Shown here piece after piece: positions 18,578 through 26,555 of a DNA stretch of 52,844 nucleotides. Under the pieces are notes generated by a model. The model did not search any database. It was not told the DNA's origin and saw nothing but the letters and a program-made list of their open reading frames with translations. Both the position numbers and the translations under genes were made by a program. Positions within the stretch are counted from its first letter, which is position 1. Each line of letters starts with the position of its first letter. Source of the DNA: Burkholderiales bacterium (GTDB lineage Bacteria; Pseudomonadota; Gammaproteobacteria; Burkholderiales; JAEUOS01); NCBI GenBank assembly GCA_947473125.1, contig CANJDH010000022.1:1-52844 (forward strand). Reading direction: 5' to 3'.

Positions 18578-18964
18578 TTACAGGGTGCCGGCGTTGGGCA
18601 CGAAGGCCGGATCTTCCTGGTGCTTGCGCTCGAACTTGATGAAATCGTAGTAGCCGCATTTCTTGCCGTCCGGATACTCACGACATACCGAGGGACGCCC
18701 CTTGTAGATGGTGCAGCGCCGCGCCTCGGTATCGAAAAACATGCAAACCGATTTGTAGACTGTGTCCTTTTGATGGCGCAGGATGCGCTCGGTCTTGCCT
18801 TCCCACGTATAGGTTTTGGTAAAGCGCGTGGTGGCCTGGGCAATGGTTACGCCGTGATACTTGGCTAGCCGGGCAATGTCGGCAGGTTTGGTTTCGATGC
18901 GGTCGTAGGTGCAGCAGTAACCGGGGCACTTGGCGCAGTCGAAAGTCACTTTGGTGGCTGGCAT
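18578..18964 (-). CDS. YkgJ family cysteine-cluster protein
   Basis: This 128-residue protein has a conserved Cys cluster: CAKCPGYCC near 10-18, C near 74, then C..YKGRPSVCREYPDGKKCGYYD. This is the YkgJ (Fe-S or zinc binding, CxxCxxxCC) family, in which the Cys set is thought to bind a metal cofactor. Function is unknown; some relatives occur near oxidoreductases. It converges on maeB and is divergent from the patatin gene. It is a complete, ordinary member of the family. Confidence 0.85.
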   Translation of the reverse strand: MPATKVTFDCAKCPGYCCTYDRIETKPADIARLAKYHGVTIAQATTRFTKTYTWEGKTERILRHQKDTVYKSVCMFFDTEARRCTIYKGRPSVCREYPDGKKCGYYDFIKFERKHQEDPAFVPNAGTL

Positions 18965-19066
18965 CGGAAAGGGGTGGGGTTTGCTGGATGACGGGAGCGC
19001 ATGTTAGCCTAAGCCTGTTCCGCATTGCAGCTCAACAAATTCAGCGGCACAACACGGGGGAGTGGC

Positions 19067-20212
19067 GTGACAGCGGGGAGCGAAGCAAAGACCTCACATA
19101 CGGGTCTGGTACTCACGGGCGGCGGCGCCCGCGCGGCCTACCAGGTTGGCGTCTTGAAGGCGATCGCGGAACTGCTGCCCGACAAGACGCGCAATCCGTT
19201 CCCGATCATCTGCGGCACCTCGGCGGGGGCGATCAACGCCGTGTCGCTCGCCTGCTACTCGCGTGATTTCGGGCAGGCGGTGCAATACCTGCGGCGCGTC
19301 TGGGAAGGCTTTCACGCGCACCACGTGTACCGCTCGGACCCGCTCGGCATTGCCAAGACCGGTGCCCACTGGCTCGGCGCCCTGATGGCGGGCTGGGTAG
19401 TTCGGTCTACGCCGAAATCGCTGCTCGACAATGCCCCCTTGCGCGAATTGCTCAAACGCACCCTGACGCTGTCCGACATCGACGCCGCCGTAGCCGACGG
19501 CGCCCTGCGCGCGATCTGCATCACGGCCTCGGGGTATGCATCGGGCCAAAGCGTCAACTTTTACGACGGCGTCGAGACCATCGAATCCTGGACGCGTCAT
19601 GCGCGCGTCTCCTGCCGTTGCAAGCTCAGCGTCGAGCACTTGATGGCATCGAGCGCGATCCCGTTCCTGTTTCCGGCAGTGCGGCTCAATCGCGAGTATT
19701 TCGGCGACGGCTCGATGCGCCAGCTGGCGCCGATCAGCCCGGCGATCCACCTGGGCGCATCGAAAATCCTGGTGGTGGGCGCCGGGCGCATTGCCGAGCC
19801 CTCGGACCGGATCCGCGGCGAGTCCTACCCCTCGCTTGCCCAGATCGCCGGCCATGCCCTGTCGTCCATTTTCCTTGACAGCCTGAACGTCGACATCGAG
19901 CGGGTGCAGCGCATCAACAACACCATTGATCTGCTTTCCCCGGAAGCGCGCGCCGCCGCGTCCTTGCGCCCGGTTGAGGTGCTGGTGATCGCGCCGTCGC
20001 AACGGCTCGACACGCTCGCCGCACGACATGTCAAGAGCCTGCCGTGGCCGGTGCGCGCGCTGCTGCGCGGCATCGGCGCGATGAATCGCAAAGGCTCGGC
20101 GCTGGCAAGCTACCTGCTGTTCGAGCAGGAATACACCGGGGCGCTGATCGACCTGGGCTACGCCGATACCATGGAGCGCAGCGACGAGGTCATGCGCTTT
20201 CTAATTACATAG
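19067..20212 (+). CDS. Patatin-like phospholipase
   Basis: This is a 381-residue predicted lipid acyl hydrolase. The oxyanion-hole motif GGGARAAYQVG is at 18-28, the nucleophile elbow GTSAG has Ser at residue 52, and the catalytic Asp lies in FGDGSMRQ at about 210. It has no signal peptide. The GTG at 19067 is preferred because a strong GGGGGAG lies 4 nt upstream; a TTG at 19025 would add 14 residues. Bacterial patatins act on phospholipids, and some are effectors or stress-linked. It is followed after 39 bp by a secreted RNase gene, and the two may be cotranscribed. Confidence 0.9.
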   Translation: MTAGSEAKTSHTGLVLTGGGARAAYQVGVLKAIAELLPDKTRNPFPIICGTSAGAINAVSLACYSRDFGQAVQYLRRVWEGFHAHHVYRSDPLGIAKTGAHWLGALMAGWVVRSTPKSLLDNAPLRELLKRTLTLSDIDAAVADGALRAICITASGYASGQSVNFYDGVETIESWTRHARVSCRCKLSVEHLMASSAIPFLFPAVRLNREYFGDGSMRQLAPISPAIHLGASKILVVGAGRIAEPSDRIRGESYPSLAQIAGHALSSIFLDSLNVDIERVQRINNTIDLLSPEARAAASLRPVEVLVIAPSQRLDTLAARHVKSLPWPVRALLRGIGAMNRKGSALASYLLFEQEYTGALIDLGYADTMERSDEVMRFLIT

Positions 20213-20251
20213 GCTATCCTCGCCTCCTGACCCTTTTTCCGGGGCATCGCC

Positions 20252-20626
20252 ATGTTGTTGAAACTCCTGGGTCGTCGCGCGGCAGCCGCGCTTGCCGCAA
20301 TGGCGATTGCGGGGTCGGCATTCGCGGCAGAGGTCGCCCTGACGAATTTGCCCAGGGAAGCGCAAGCCACGCATGCGCTGATCCTCAAGGGGGGCCCGTT
20401 TCCGTATCCGAAGGACGGTGTCACGTTCGGCAATTTCGAAGGCAACCTGCCCAAACAGAAGCGTGGCTACTACCGCGAATTCACCGTACCCACGCCGGGC
20501 GCGCGCACTCGCGGCGCGCGCCGCATCGTGTGCGGCGCCGAGACGCGCCGGTGGAGCAGCAATGCGCCGGCCGCCTGCTGGTACACCGGCGACCACTACC
20601 AGTCGTTCCAGAAAATCAGGGGCTGA
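20252..20626 (+). CDS. Secreted guanyl-specific ribonuclease (barnase/RNase Sa-type)
   Basis: This is a 124-residue protein with a Sec signal peptide (cleavage near AFA|AEV, residue 25) and a complete microbial RNase N1/T1-type domain. HALILKGGPFPYPKDG is followed by the catalytic Glu in GYYREF (76), Arg in GARRIV (90-91) and His in DHYQSF (115). Cys94 and Cys109 could form a disulfide. The sequence resembles Streptomyces RNase Sa-type enzymes. It cleaves single-stranded RNA after G outside the producing cell or in competitors. The inhibitor gene starts 2 bp after its stop, so toxin and inhibitor are coupled. Confidence 0.92.
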   Translation: MLLKLLGRRAAAALAAMAIAGSAFAAEVALTNLPREAQATHALILKGGPFPYPKDGVTFGNFEGNLPKQKRGYYREFTVPTPGARTRGARRIVCGAETRRWSSNAPAACWYTGDHYQSFQKIRG

Positions 20627-20628
20627 AC

Positions 20629-20925
20629 ATGCCGACACCTACCCGACAAACAATTCGCATCGACTTCACCGGTGCCCGCTCGCGGGATGCCATGCTGCAG
20701 GTGGTGGCCAAGGCCCTCAAGTTTCCGCGCCACTTCGGCATGAACCTTGACGCCCTGCACGATTGCCTGACCGATCTCGCCTTCGGCTCCGCCGGCAGCA
20801 CCATCACCCTGATTAAACTGGCGCGCACGCCGACCGGCGAATCGGTTTATGGCGTGTTCCGTGAAGCCGCACGCTATTGGTCCAGGCAAGGGTTTAAAGT
20901 GAGCCTGCTACGCGAGCCGGCCTAG
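20629..20925 (+). CDS. Barstar family ribonuclease inhibitor
   Basis: This 98-residue cytoplasmic protein has the barstar signature FGMNLDALHDCLTDL (36-50). Asp41 and Asp45 correspond to barstar Asp35 and Asp39, which plug the RNase active site; barstar Trp38 is replaced by His44. It protects the producer from RNase that folds in the cytoplasm. It starts 2 bp after the RNase stop, which supports stoichiometric expression. The annotation is secure; binding to the neighbouring RNase is inferred from adjacency. Confidence 0.93.
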   Translation: MPTPTRQTIRIDFTGARSRDAMLQVVAKALKFPRHFGMNLDALHDCLTDLAFGSAGSTITLIKLARTPTGESVYGVFREAARYWSRQGFKVSLLREPA

Positions 20926-20937
20926 CCGCCACGCCAG

Positions 20938-22773
20938 ATGCAACGCCGCGCACTACCGGTCAAGCTCCGCATCAGCTACCTGATCTATGGCGCCGTCGTG
21001 CTGCTGGTGGCGATCATCGTCATCCTGGCGCAGGGGCGCTACGAGCAGCTCGACGCTATCGAGCAGGACTTCTCGAACCTGGAGCGCGTCTCGCAGACCA
21101 ACCGCCTCGCTGCCGAACTGGGCGAACGTCTCGCCGAAATGACCTCGTCGATCCGCGAATACGTGGCCGCCGACGCGATCGAGCCGCCACCGCGCATCGG
21201 CCAGCTGGCACGTGAGCTGCTGAGCGCAGCCGAGGGCAAGCGCGGCGGGTTGGCCAAGGACGCGTTCGAGATCGACCGGGTGCGCATGGAGGTCACCGAC
21301 TATCTGGCGACCTTCGATACCATCGTCACCGCACGGCGCCAGCGGCAACGGCGCCTGGTGCGGCTCGCCGAACTTGCCGCCAGGCTCTCGATCGAGTCCG
21401 CCGCGGCGGGGCAAACCCTGCGCTTCCTGCGCCTGCGCGATGCCGAGCTCACCTTCCTGCTGAACCGGAAAGGCGACGGCGCCTCGCGCGTCGTCGCCGC
21501 CAGCCGCGCCCTCTCAGCGACGCTCAAGACCGCGGCCGCCATGGATACCGCCTCCGAATATGTGCTCGCCTTTGCGCGCGTCGTCGAAATCTACGACGTG
21601 CTCGACCAGGCCACGCTGCTGGTACTCAATGAACACGACCAGCGCCTGCGCGGCTTTACGGCGATGCTCGGCCAGCGCTCGCTGGTCGGCGAGGGTGCGG
21701 CGGCCGGCGACTTCCGCAAGCGGCTGGCCACTGCGGTAAGTCGCAATATCGAGGTTTCGATCATCGCCGTGCTGGTGGCCCTGCTCGGCGCCACGTTGTT
21801 GCTGCGCTTTGTGCTTCAGCCCCTGAATCGGATGACCGACGCGATGACGGCCGTGGCCGGCGGCCAGTACGCGCACCCGATCCCCTACTCGGGGCGACGC
21901 GACGAAATCGGCGCGATGTCCGATGCCCTGACAACCTTCAAGAGTGCGCTGCTCGGGCTCAAGGCGGCGCAATCGCAGGCGGAAACCGCGAGCCGGCACA
22001 AGAGCGAATTTCTGGCCAACATGAGCCACGAACTGCGCACCCCGCTCAATGCCATCATCGGCCTGTCGGGCATGCTGCTCGAGGACGCCGCAAATCCCGA
22101 CACGTTAGAGCTCAAGGAGTCACTGACGCGCATTGGCGCATCGGCCAAGCATCTGCTCGGCCTGATCAATGACATCCTTGACCTGTCGCGCATCGAAGCC
22201 GGGCGCATGCCGGTGCGCATCGAAGCGTTTGCACCGGGCCCCCTGGCCGAAGAAGCCCTGGCCACGGTGGCCCTGATGGCGCGCGAAAAGGGGATCCGGC
22301 TCGAATCGCATTACGCGACCGGGTTGCCGGTCATCGAGAGTGACGCGCAACGGGTGCGCCAGATTTTGATCAACCTGCTCGGCAACGCGGTCAAATTCAC
22401 CGATGCCGGTGTGGTGCGCCTCGAGGCGTCGATGGCCGACGGCATGCTGGTGTTCGCCGTCAGTGATACCGGCACCGGCATCGCCTCGGCACACCTGCCG
22501 CGGCTGTTCCAGGAGTTCTCGCAAATTGACAACTCCTCGACGCGCAAGCATGGCGGCACCGGCCTCGGGCTGGCGATCTCGCGGCGCATGGCGCGATTGC
22601 TCGGCGGTGACATCTCGGTGCGCAGCGAACCGGAGCATGGATCTACGTTTACGGTTGTCTTGCCGCTGTCGGCGCCGCGCAGCGCGCTGGGCGACGCCTT
22701 GCCGGCCATCAATGCGCCGTCGAGCCCTTCCCTCGATGCACTGGCTCGCGCACAATCCGCTGTGGCACACTAA
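20938..22773 (+). CDS. Membrane sensor histidine kinase
   Basis: This is a 611-residue sensor. TM1 is at about 12-31, a helical periplasmic sensing region at about 35-270, and TM2 at about 272-293. HAMP (about 290-343) is followed by a HisKA domain with phospho-acceptor His364 in NMSHELRTPL. The HATPase_c domain has N box LLGNAVKF, G1 DTGTG and G2 GGTGLGLAIS. There is no receiver domain. The periplasmic part has no recognised small-molecule fold. It starts 12 bp after barstar and is followed by a response regulator with a GGDEF output, its probable partner. The signal is unknown. Confidence 0.93.
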   Translation: MQRRALPVKLRISYLIYGAVVLLVAIIVILAQGRYEQLDAIEQDFSNLERVSQTNRLAAELGERLAEMTSSIREYVAADAIEPPPRIGQLARELLSAAEGKRGGLAKDAFEIDRVRMEVTDYLATFDTIVTARRQRQRRLVRLAELAARLSIESAAAGQTLRFLRLRDAELTFLLNRKGDGASRVVAASRALSATLKTAAAMDTASEYVLAFARVVEIYDVLDQATLLVLNEHDQRLRGFTAMLGQRSLVGEGAAAGDFRKRLATAVSRNIEVSIIAVLVALLGATLLLRFVLQPLNRMTDAMTAVAGGQYAHPIPYSGRRDEIGAMSDALTTFKSALLGLKAAQSQAETASRHKSEFLANMSHELRTPLNAIIGLSGMLLEDAANPDTLELKESLTRIGASAKHLLGLINDILDLSRIEAGRMPVRIEAFAPGPLAEEALATVALMAREKGIRLESHYATGLPVIESDAQRVRQILINLLGNAVKFTDAGVVRLEASMADGMLVFAVSDTGTGIASAHLPRLFQEFSQIDNSSTRKHGGTGLGLAISRRMARLLGGDISVRSEPEHGSTFTVVLPLSAPRSALGDALPAINAPSSPSLDALARAQSAVAH

Positions 22774-22825
22774 GGCCAACGGATCGGCGTCGATCCGCGC
22801 ACACTAGGGAGCCGCACCAAAAGCC

Positions 22826-24133
22826 ATGTCCGCCGTATCTGCCGTATCCACAGACATCGCACAGATGTCATTGCTCATCGTCGACGACGACGAAACCAAT
22901 CGCTATACGCTGGCACGGCGCCTGACCCGCGACGGGCTTGCCAACCTGGCGATGGCCGGCAACGGCATCGAAGCCCTGGCGGCCATGCGCCACGACCATT
23001 TCGACCTGATCCTGCTCGACATCATGATGCCCGAACTCGACGGCTTCGGCGTGCTTGAGGCGATGCGCTCCGACCCGGCGCTCAAAGGCATTCCGGTCAT
23101 CGTGATCTCTGCGCATGATGATCAGGCCAACGTGATCCGGGCCATCGAGCTGGGCGCGACCGACTACCTGGCAAAACCGTTCGATGCGGTGCTGCTGCGC
23201 GCACGGGTGCGCGCCAGCCTCGAACGGCGCCGCCTGCAGACCGAGCTCGAGGAATTGCTAGGCGAAACCCGCGCCATGCTCGAGATCAGCCCGGTCGCCA
23301 CGTTTTTCCTCAAGCAGCTCAAGGTCGTGTGGATGAATGCCATGGGCACCCAGCTGCTCGGCTATTCGATGGCCGAAATGATCGGCAAGCCCACCAAGCA
23401 GCTTTCGCTCAACGAGGAAGACTACCGCAATCTGTTCACCAAGTCCGAGGCTGCGCTCAAGACCGGCGCCGTGTTTCGCGGTGATGTGCACTTTCGCCGC
23501 AAGGATGGCAAGGTCATCCTGACGCGCGTCGCCGCCAAGGCAATTGCACCCTGGGACCTGTTGCGCGGGGTGGTATGGATCGTCGAGGATGTTACCGAGC
23601 AGCGCGCCGATGCCGCCCGGATCGCCTTCATGGCCCACCATGACCAGCTCACCGGCCTGCCAAACCGGCTGCTGCTTGCCGACCGCACCAAAGTGGCCTT
23701 GTCACAGGCATTGCGCAACAAGGCCCAGTGCGCGGTCATGTTCCTGGACCTCGACAGATTCAAGAACATTAACGACTCACTCGGTCACGCCATCGGCGAC
23801 GAGTTGCTGATCGAAGTGGCACGCCGGCTCAAGGCGCAGGTGCGCGACTCCGACACCGTAGCGCGCCTGGGCGGCGATGAATTCGTCGTCGTCTTGCCCG
23901 CCATCAAGGTGCGTGAGGACGCCGAAAGAATCGCCGCGAAGATCCGCGTTTCCCTGGCCACACCCTACATCCTCAACGGCAACCCGGTCGACACCACGCC
24001 GTCCATCGGCATTGCCCTGTACCCGGAACACGGCGACGATGCCGAAGCCTTGTTCAAGTGCGCCGACGAGGCCATGTACGCGGTCAAGAACGCGGGTCGC
24101 AACGGTTACCGTTTTTACGGCACCTCGACCTGA
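22826..24133 (+). CDS. Response regulator with PAS and GGDEF domains (diguanylate cyclase)
   Basis: This is a 435-residue output protein. The receiver domain is at about 14-130, with phospho-acceptor Asp65 in LLDIMMPE and Lys117. A PAS domain (about 145-260) and a GGDEF domain (about 268-433) follow. The active-site GGDEF at 349-353 is intact, and an RDSD inhibitory I-site lies five residues before it. It should therefore make c-di-GMP and be product-inhibited. No EAL domain is present. It lies 52 bp after the kinase gene, forming a two-gene signalling unit that would connect the kinase signal to biofilm or motility control. Confidence 0.94.
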   Translation: MSAVSAVSTDIAQMSLLIVDDDETNRYTLARRLTRDGLANLAMAGNGIEALAAMRHDHFDLILLDIMMPELDGFGVLEAMRSDPALKGIPVIVISAHDDQANVIRAIELGATDYLAKPFDAVLLRARVRASLERRRLQTELEELLGETRAMLEISPVATFFLKQLKVVWMNAMGTQLLGYSMAEMIGKPTKQLSLNEEDYRNLFTKSEAALKTGAVFRGDVHFRRKDGKVILTRVAAKAIAPWDLLRGVVWIVEDVTEQRADAARIAFMAHHDQLTGLPNRLLLADRTKVALSQALRNKAQCAVMFLDLDRFKNINDSLGHAIGDELLIEVARRLKAQVRDSDTVARLGGDEFVVVLPAIKVREDAERIAAKIRVSLATPYILNGNPVDTTPSIGIALYPEHGDDAEALFKCADEAMYAVKNAGRNGYRFYGTST

Positions 24134-24169
24134 CAGCTTCAGCGCCACACATCTGCAGCGCCGACAGGC

Positions 24170-24616
24170 TCACGGGTTGCCGGTTTGCCCAGCCGCCGCA
24201 GGGTTGGAAAATTCCCGTGCAATCTCGCTCCTGGCCAGCGCCACCACGCCGGACAAGGCCGTCTTGAGCAGGGCGCGCATTTCGGGGGGAACAACCGCTC
24301 CACCATCGGCGCTTCGGCCAGCCTGATCCACCAGGCGCTCGACGGCGGCATTGATGTCGCGGCTTGCCAGCGCACTCCGGAACGCAGCCTCGATGGCCGG
24401 CCCGGGGTCGAAGCCCTCGAGAGAGCCCTTAGCCGCATTCGCGGCAAAGCTCGTCAGCACCGAGGTAGCCAGCGTCATGAGGAGCCGCTGCATCTCGGGG
24501 TCAAGGGCCGGTGCCAAAACCGGCGTTGGCGCACCCTGGGCGCGCGCCGAGACCGGGCCAAACACGGCGGCTATGCCGATGGAAACCGCGACGATTGTTG
24601 CAGCGATTCGTTTCAT
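24170..24616 (-). CDS. Hypothetical periplasmic protein
   Basis: This 148-residue protein has a Sec signal peptide (MKRIAATIVAVSIGIAAVFG, cleavage near ARAQ). The mature part is mostly helical and Ala-rich (LLMTLATSVLTSF, ALKTALSGVVALARSEI). I do not recognise a family. The ATG at 24616 is chosen for the GGGAGG six bases upstream; a longer frame exists but lacks a signal. It lies 41 bp after the YidB-like gene and converges on the GGDEF gene. Cotranscription with the YidB-like gene is likely; no function can be assigned. Confidence 0.65.
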   Translation of the reverse strand: MKRIAATIVAVSIGIAAVFGPVSARAQGAPTPVLAPALDPEMQRLLMTLATSVLTSFAANAAKGSLEGFDPGPAIEAAFRSALASRDINAAVERLVDQAGRSADGGAVVPPEMRALLKTALSGVVALARSEIAREFSNPAAAGQTGNP

Positions 24617-24657
24617 GCCTGCCTCCCTGGGTGATGGCCGGCAGAACATTCCGTCGG

Positions 24658-25065
24658 CTACTTCTTCAACAAGCCCTGCAACATGCCCAGCGCCTGGCTC
24701 GCATCGAACCCGCCGCCAACCTCGCCGTTCGGGGTGAGCTTGTCGACGATCTGCGGCAGCAGGCCGGATAGCTGGCTCGACAACTGGTCATTCGAAACGC
24801 CCAGTTGCGCGGCCATCTGCCCTAGTGTTTCATTGCCCAACACGCCCTTCAACTGATCTGCGGAAATCGGCAGGTTTTCGCCGGTTCCGACCCAGGACGC
24901 GGCAACGTCACCAAGCCCCTTGTCCCTAAACTGCTGCACCAGGCTGGCAACGCCGCCCTCCTGGTTTTGCAACATGCCGAGCACGCTTTGCAATAACGGG
25001 TGGTTGCCCCCGCCGGATGACAGCGCTTGGGTGGCCATGCCGGCAATCGAATCGAGTAGTCCCAT
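24658..25065 (-). CDS. YidB family protein (DUF937)
   Basis: This 135-residue protein matches YidB/DUF937. It has an N-terminal MGLLDSIAGMATQ, a Gly/Gln-rich linker, then repeated short helices (LVQQFRDKGLGDVAASWVG, LKGVLGNETLGQMAAQLGVS, QLSGLLPQIVDKLTP). The family is widespread and of unknown function. It is divergent from nothing: rsmE also reads leftward, 193 bp upstream. A 12-bp palindrome in that gap may mark its control region. Confidence 0.82.
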   Translation of the reverse strand: MGLLDSIAGMATQALSSGGGNHPLLQSVLGMLQNQEGGVASLVQQFRDKGLGDVAASWVGTGENLPISADQLKGVLGNETLGQMAAQLGVSNDQLSSQLSGLLPQIVDKLTPNGEVGGGFDASQALGMLQGLLKK

Positions 25066-25193
25066 CTTGTTCTCCTAGGTAAACCGGTTTAACAGCCCCC
25101 TGAAAACCGTTGGTGCTCAAGGGCTTGGGGCCGATGCTGCATACCGCCGGTTGCAGGCACTGACCATCGGGGTCGATTTGACCCGATTTGCGG

Positions 25194-25205
25194 CAACAAT
25201 TGTTG
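25194..25205. promoter_or_regulatory. 12-bp perfect palindrome upstream of the YidB-like gene
   Basis: CAACAATTGTTG is a perfect dyad 129 bp before the YidB-like start. A second small dyad GGGTC-N5-GACCC lies at 25170-25184. Both sit in the only non-coding stretch between rsmE and the YidB-like gene, so they may be regulator sites. No factor can be named. Confidence 0.35.
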
Positions 25206-25258
25206 ACCTTTGCGATCAAGACAAACAATTTAATCGCGGAAGGCGCCCATGAGTTGGT

Positions 25259-25996
25259 TCAAAAATCGCCCCAACGCCCATGGATTGCCGCGAGCGCAGC
25301 CGGCGCCGCCGTTTCGGTACGCATGACGCGCGGCCCCAGGGTAACGCCTTCAAAGCCGGCGGCGCGCGCCTGGGCTTCTTCAGCATCCGACAGCCCGGCC
25401 TCCGGACCGATCAGCAGATGGATCGCCGTATCGTGCGCGGGTGCCGGAATGTTGCGGAACGGCACGTCGGCAACCGGCGAGAGCATCAGCTTGAGCCCCG
25501 CCGCCCCCTTGACTGTCGCGAGGTACGCGTCGAGGCTGGTGACCGGCGCCACCAGCGCCAGACGGTTGCGGCCGCACTGCTCGCAAGCGGCCCGCGCAAT
25601 CGCCTGCCAGTGCGCGACACGCCTGGCAGCACGTTCGGTATTGAGGCGCAACACCGACCTTTCTGCGATCACCGGGATTACGCAAGCGGCACCGAGTTCG
25701 ACCGCTTTTTCAACCACCCAGTCCATTTTGTCGCCGGTCGCGAGGCTTTGCACCACGGTAATGGCAAACGGGGATTCCGCGTCACGCTCGGCGCACGAAA
25801 CCACTTCTGCCTCGACCAGCCTGCGGCTCACCAGCGTCAGCCGTGCCTGATACTCGCTGCCCAGGCCATTGAGCAGAACGACCTCGTCGCCCACCTCCAG
25901 ACGCAGCACGTCGCGCGCGTGGTGCGCCGGGGCATCCGGCAACATGACGCTGCGGCCCACCGCCAATGGCGTCTCGCAAAACAGGCGCACCTTCAT
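25259..25996 (-). CDS. rsmE: 16S rRNA (uracil(1498)-N3)-methyltransferase RsmE
   Basis: This 245-residue SPOUT-class methyltransferase modifies U1498 in the decoding region of 16S rRNA. It has an N-terminal PUA-like part (HHARDVLRLEVGDEV), the central SLATGDKMDWVVEKAVELG, and the C-terminal trefoil-knot SAM site LLIGPEAGLSDAEE ... LGPRVMRTETA. Length is normal. Its ATG overlaps the speD stop (ATGA), so it is translated with speD. Confidence 0.95.
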   Translation of the reverse strand: MKVRLFCETPLAVGRSVMLPDAPAHHARDVLRLEVGDEVVLLNGLGSEYQARLTLVSRRLVEAEVVSCAERDAESPFAITVVQSLATGDKMDWVVEKAVELGAACVIPVIAERSVLRLNTERAARRVAHWQAIARAACEQCGRNRLALVAPVTSLDAYLATVKGAAGLKLMLSPVADVPFRNIPAPAHDTAIHLLIGPEAGLSDAEEAQARAAGFEGVTLGPRVMRTETAAPAALAAIHGRWGDF

Positions 25997-26358
25997 GCAG
26001 GGCCGCCGCGTTGCAAGGTGTGCGATTGGATGCCGACCGGCATGAATGCGGCGCTGAGCGCGTCAAACAGCGCACGTGCCCTGGCGGAGTTGTCGCTGCC
26101 GTAGTTACAGACATAGACATCCAGGGTCACGCCGGCCATTTCGGGCCAGGTGTGGACTGCGATATGCGATTCGGCCAACAACACCACGCCGGTCACGCCC
26201 GACCCTGGTGCGAACGCGTGAAACAGTTGATTCACGCGCCTCAGGCCCGCCGATTCCACCGCAGCCACGCAGCAAGCCTCGAGCGCTGCGGGATCAGTCA
26301 GCAGCAGAGCCGCGCAACGACAGCCGGCGAGGTCTCCGGTAAGGTGCAATCCCTTCAT
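25993..26358 (-). CDS. speD: S-adenosylmethionine decarboxylase proenzyme (SpeD)
   Basis: This 121-residue class 1B-type proenzyme has the self-cleavage site in AESHIAVHTWPE; Ser64 would become the pyruvoyl cofactor. Decarboxylated AdoMet is the aminopropyl donor for spermidine. No speE is adjacent, and some SpeD homologues have changed substrate, so the AdoMet specificity is likely but not proven. It is divergent from tkt (197 bp between) and overlaps rsmE by 4 bp. Confidence 0.9.
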   Translation of the reverse strand: MKGLHLTGDLAGCRCAALLLTDPAALEACCVAAVESAGLRRVNQLFHAFAPGSGVTGVVLLAESHIAVHTWPEMAGVTLDVYVCNYGSDNSARARALFDALSAAFMPVGIQSHTLQRGGPA

Positions 26359-26400
26359 GGCGTCAGGTCTGAGATGCGCAAATGCAGTGGGGGAACGGCG

Positions 26401-26406
26401 TATAAT
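26401..26406 (+). promoter_or_regulatory. Consensus -10 box for tkt
   Basis: A perfect TATAAT lies 150 bp before the tkt start codon. No clear -35 box is present at 16-18 bp. If used, it gives a leader of about 140 nt containing the complementary segments described separately. Confidence 0.5.
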
Positions 26407-26418
26407 TTATAGTTTCCC

Positions 26419-26519
26419 GCGACCCGACCATGCGCCGGCGATGTGCCGAAATCGAGGGTGCAAATCCGGAGGGTCGCCGGGGATTGTAGGGCAGAACAAA
26501 TTACGTCGTCGTTGCACCC
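26419..26519 (+). ncRNA. Possible structured 5' leader of tkt (pseudoknot-capable)
   Basis: GCGACCC (26419-26425) pairs with GGGTCGC (26471-26477). GGGTGCAA (26456-26463), inside the loop of that stem, pairs with TTGCACCC (26512-26519) outside it. The pairings interleave, as in an H-type pseudoknot. The segment lies between the TATAAT box and the tkt start. I do not recognise a known riboswitch class. The pairing is visible in sequence; regulatory function is inferred. Confidence 0.4.
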
Positions 26520-26555
26520 TGTCACTCCTCGAAATCCGCTCGCTTCCTCCGTTCC

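Noticed and set aside
26401-26555. Known riboswitch (SAM, TPP or cobalamin)
   Set aside because: None of the conserved core sequences of those classes is visible; only complementary segments are seen.
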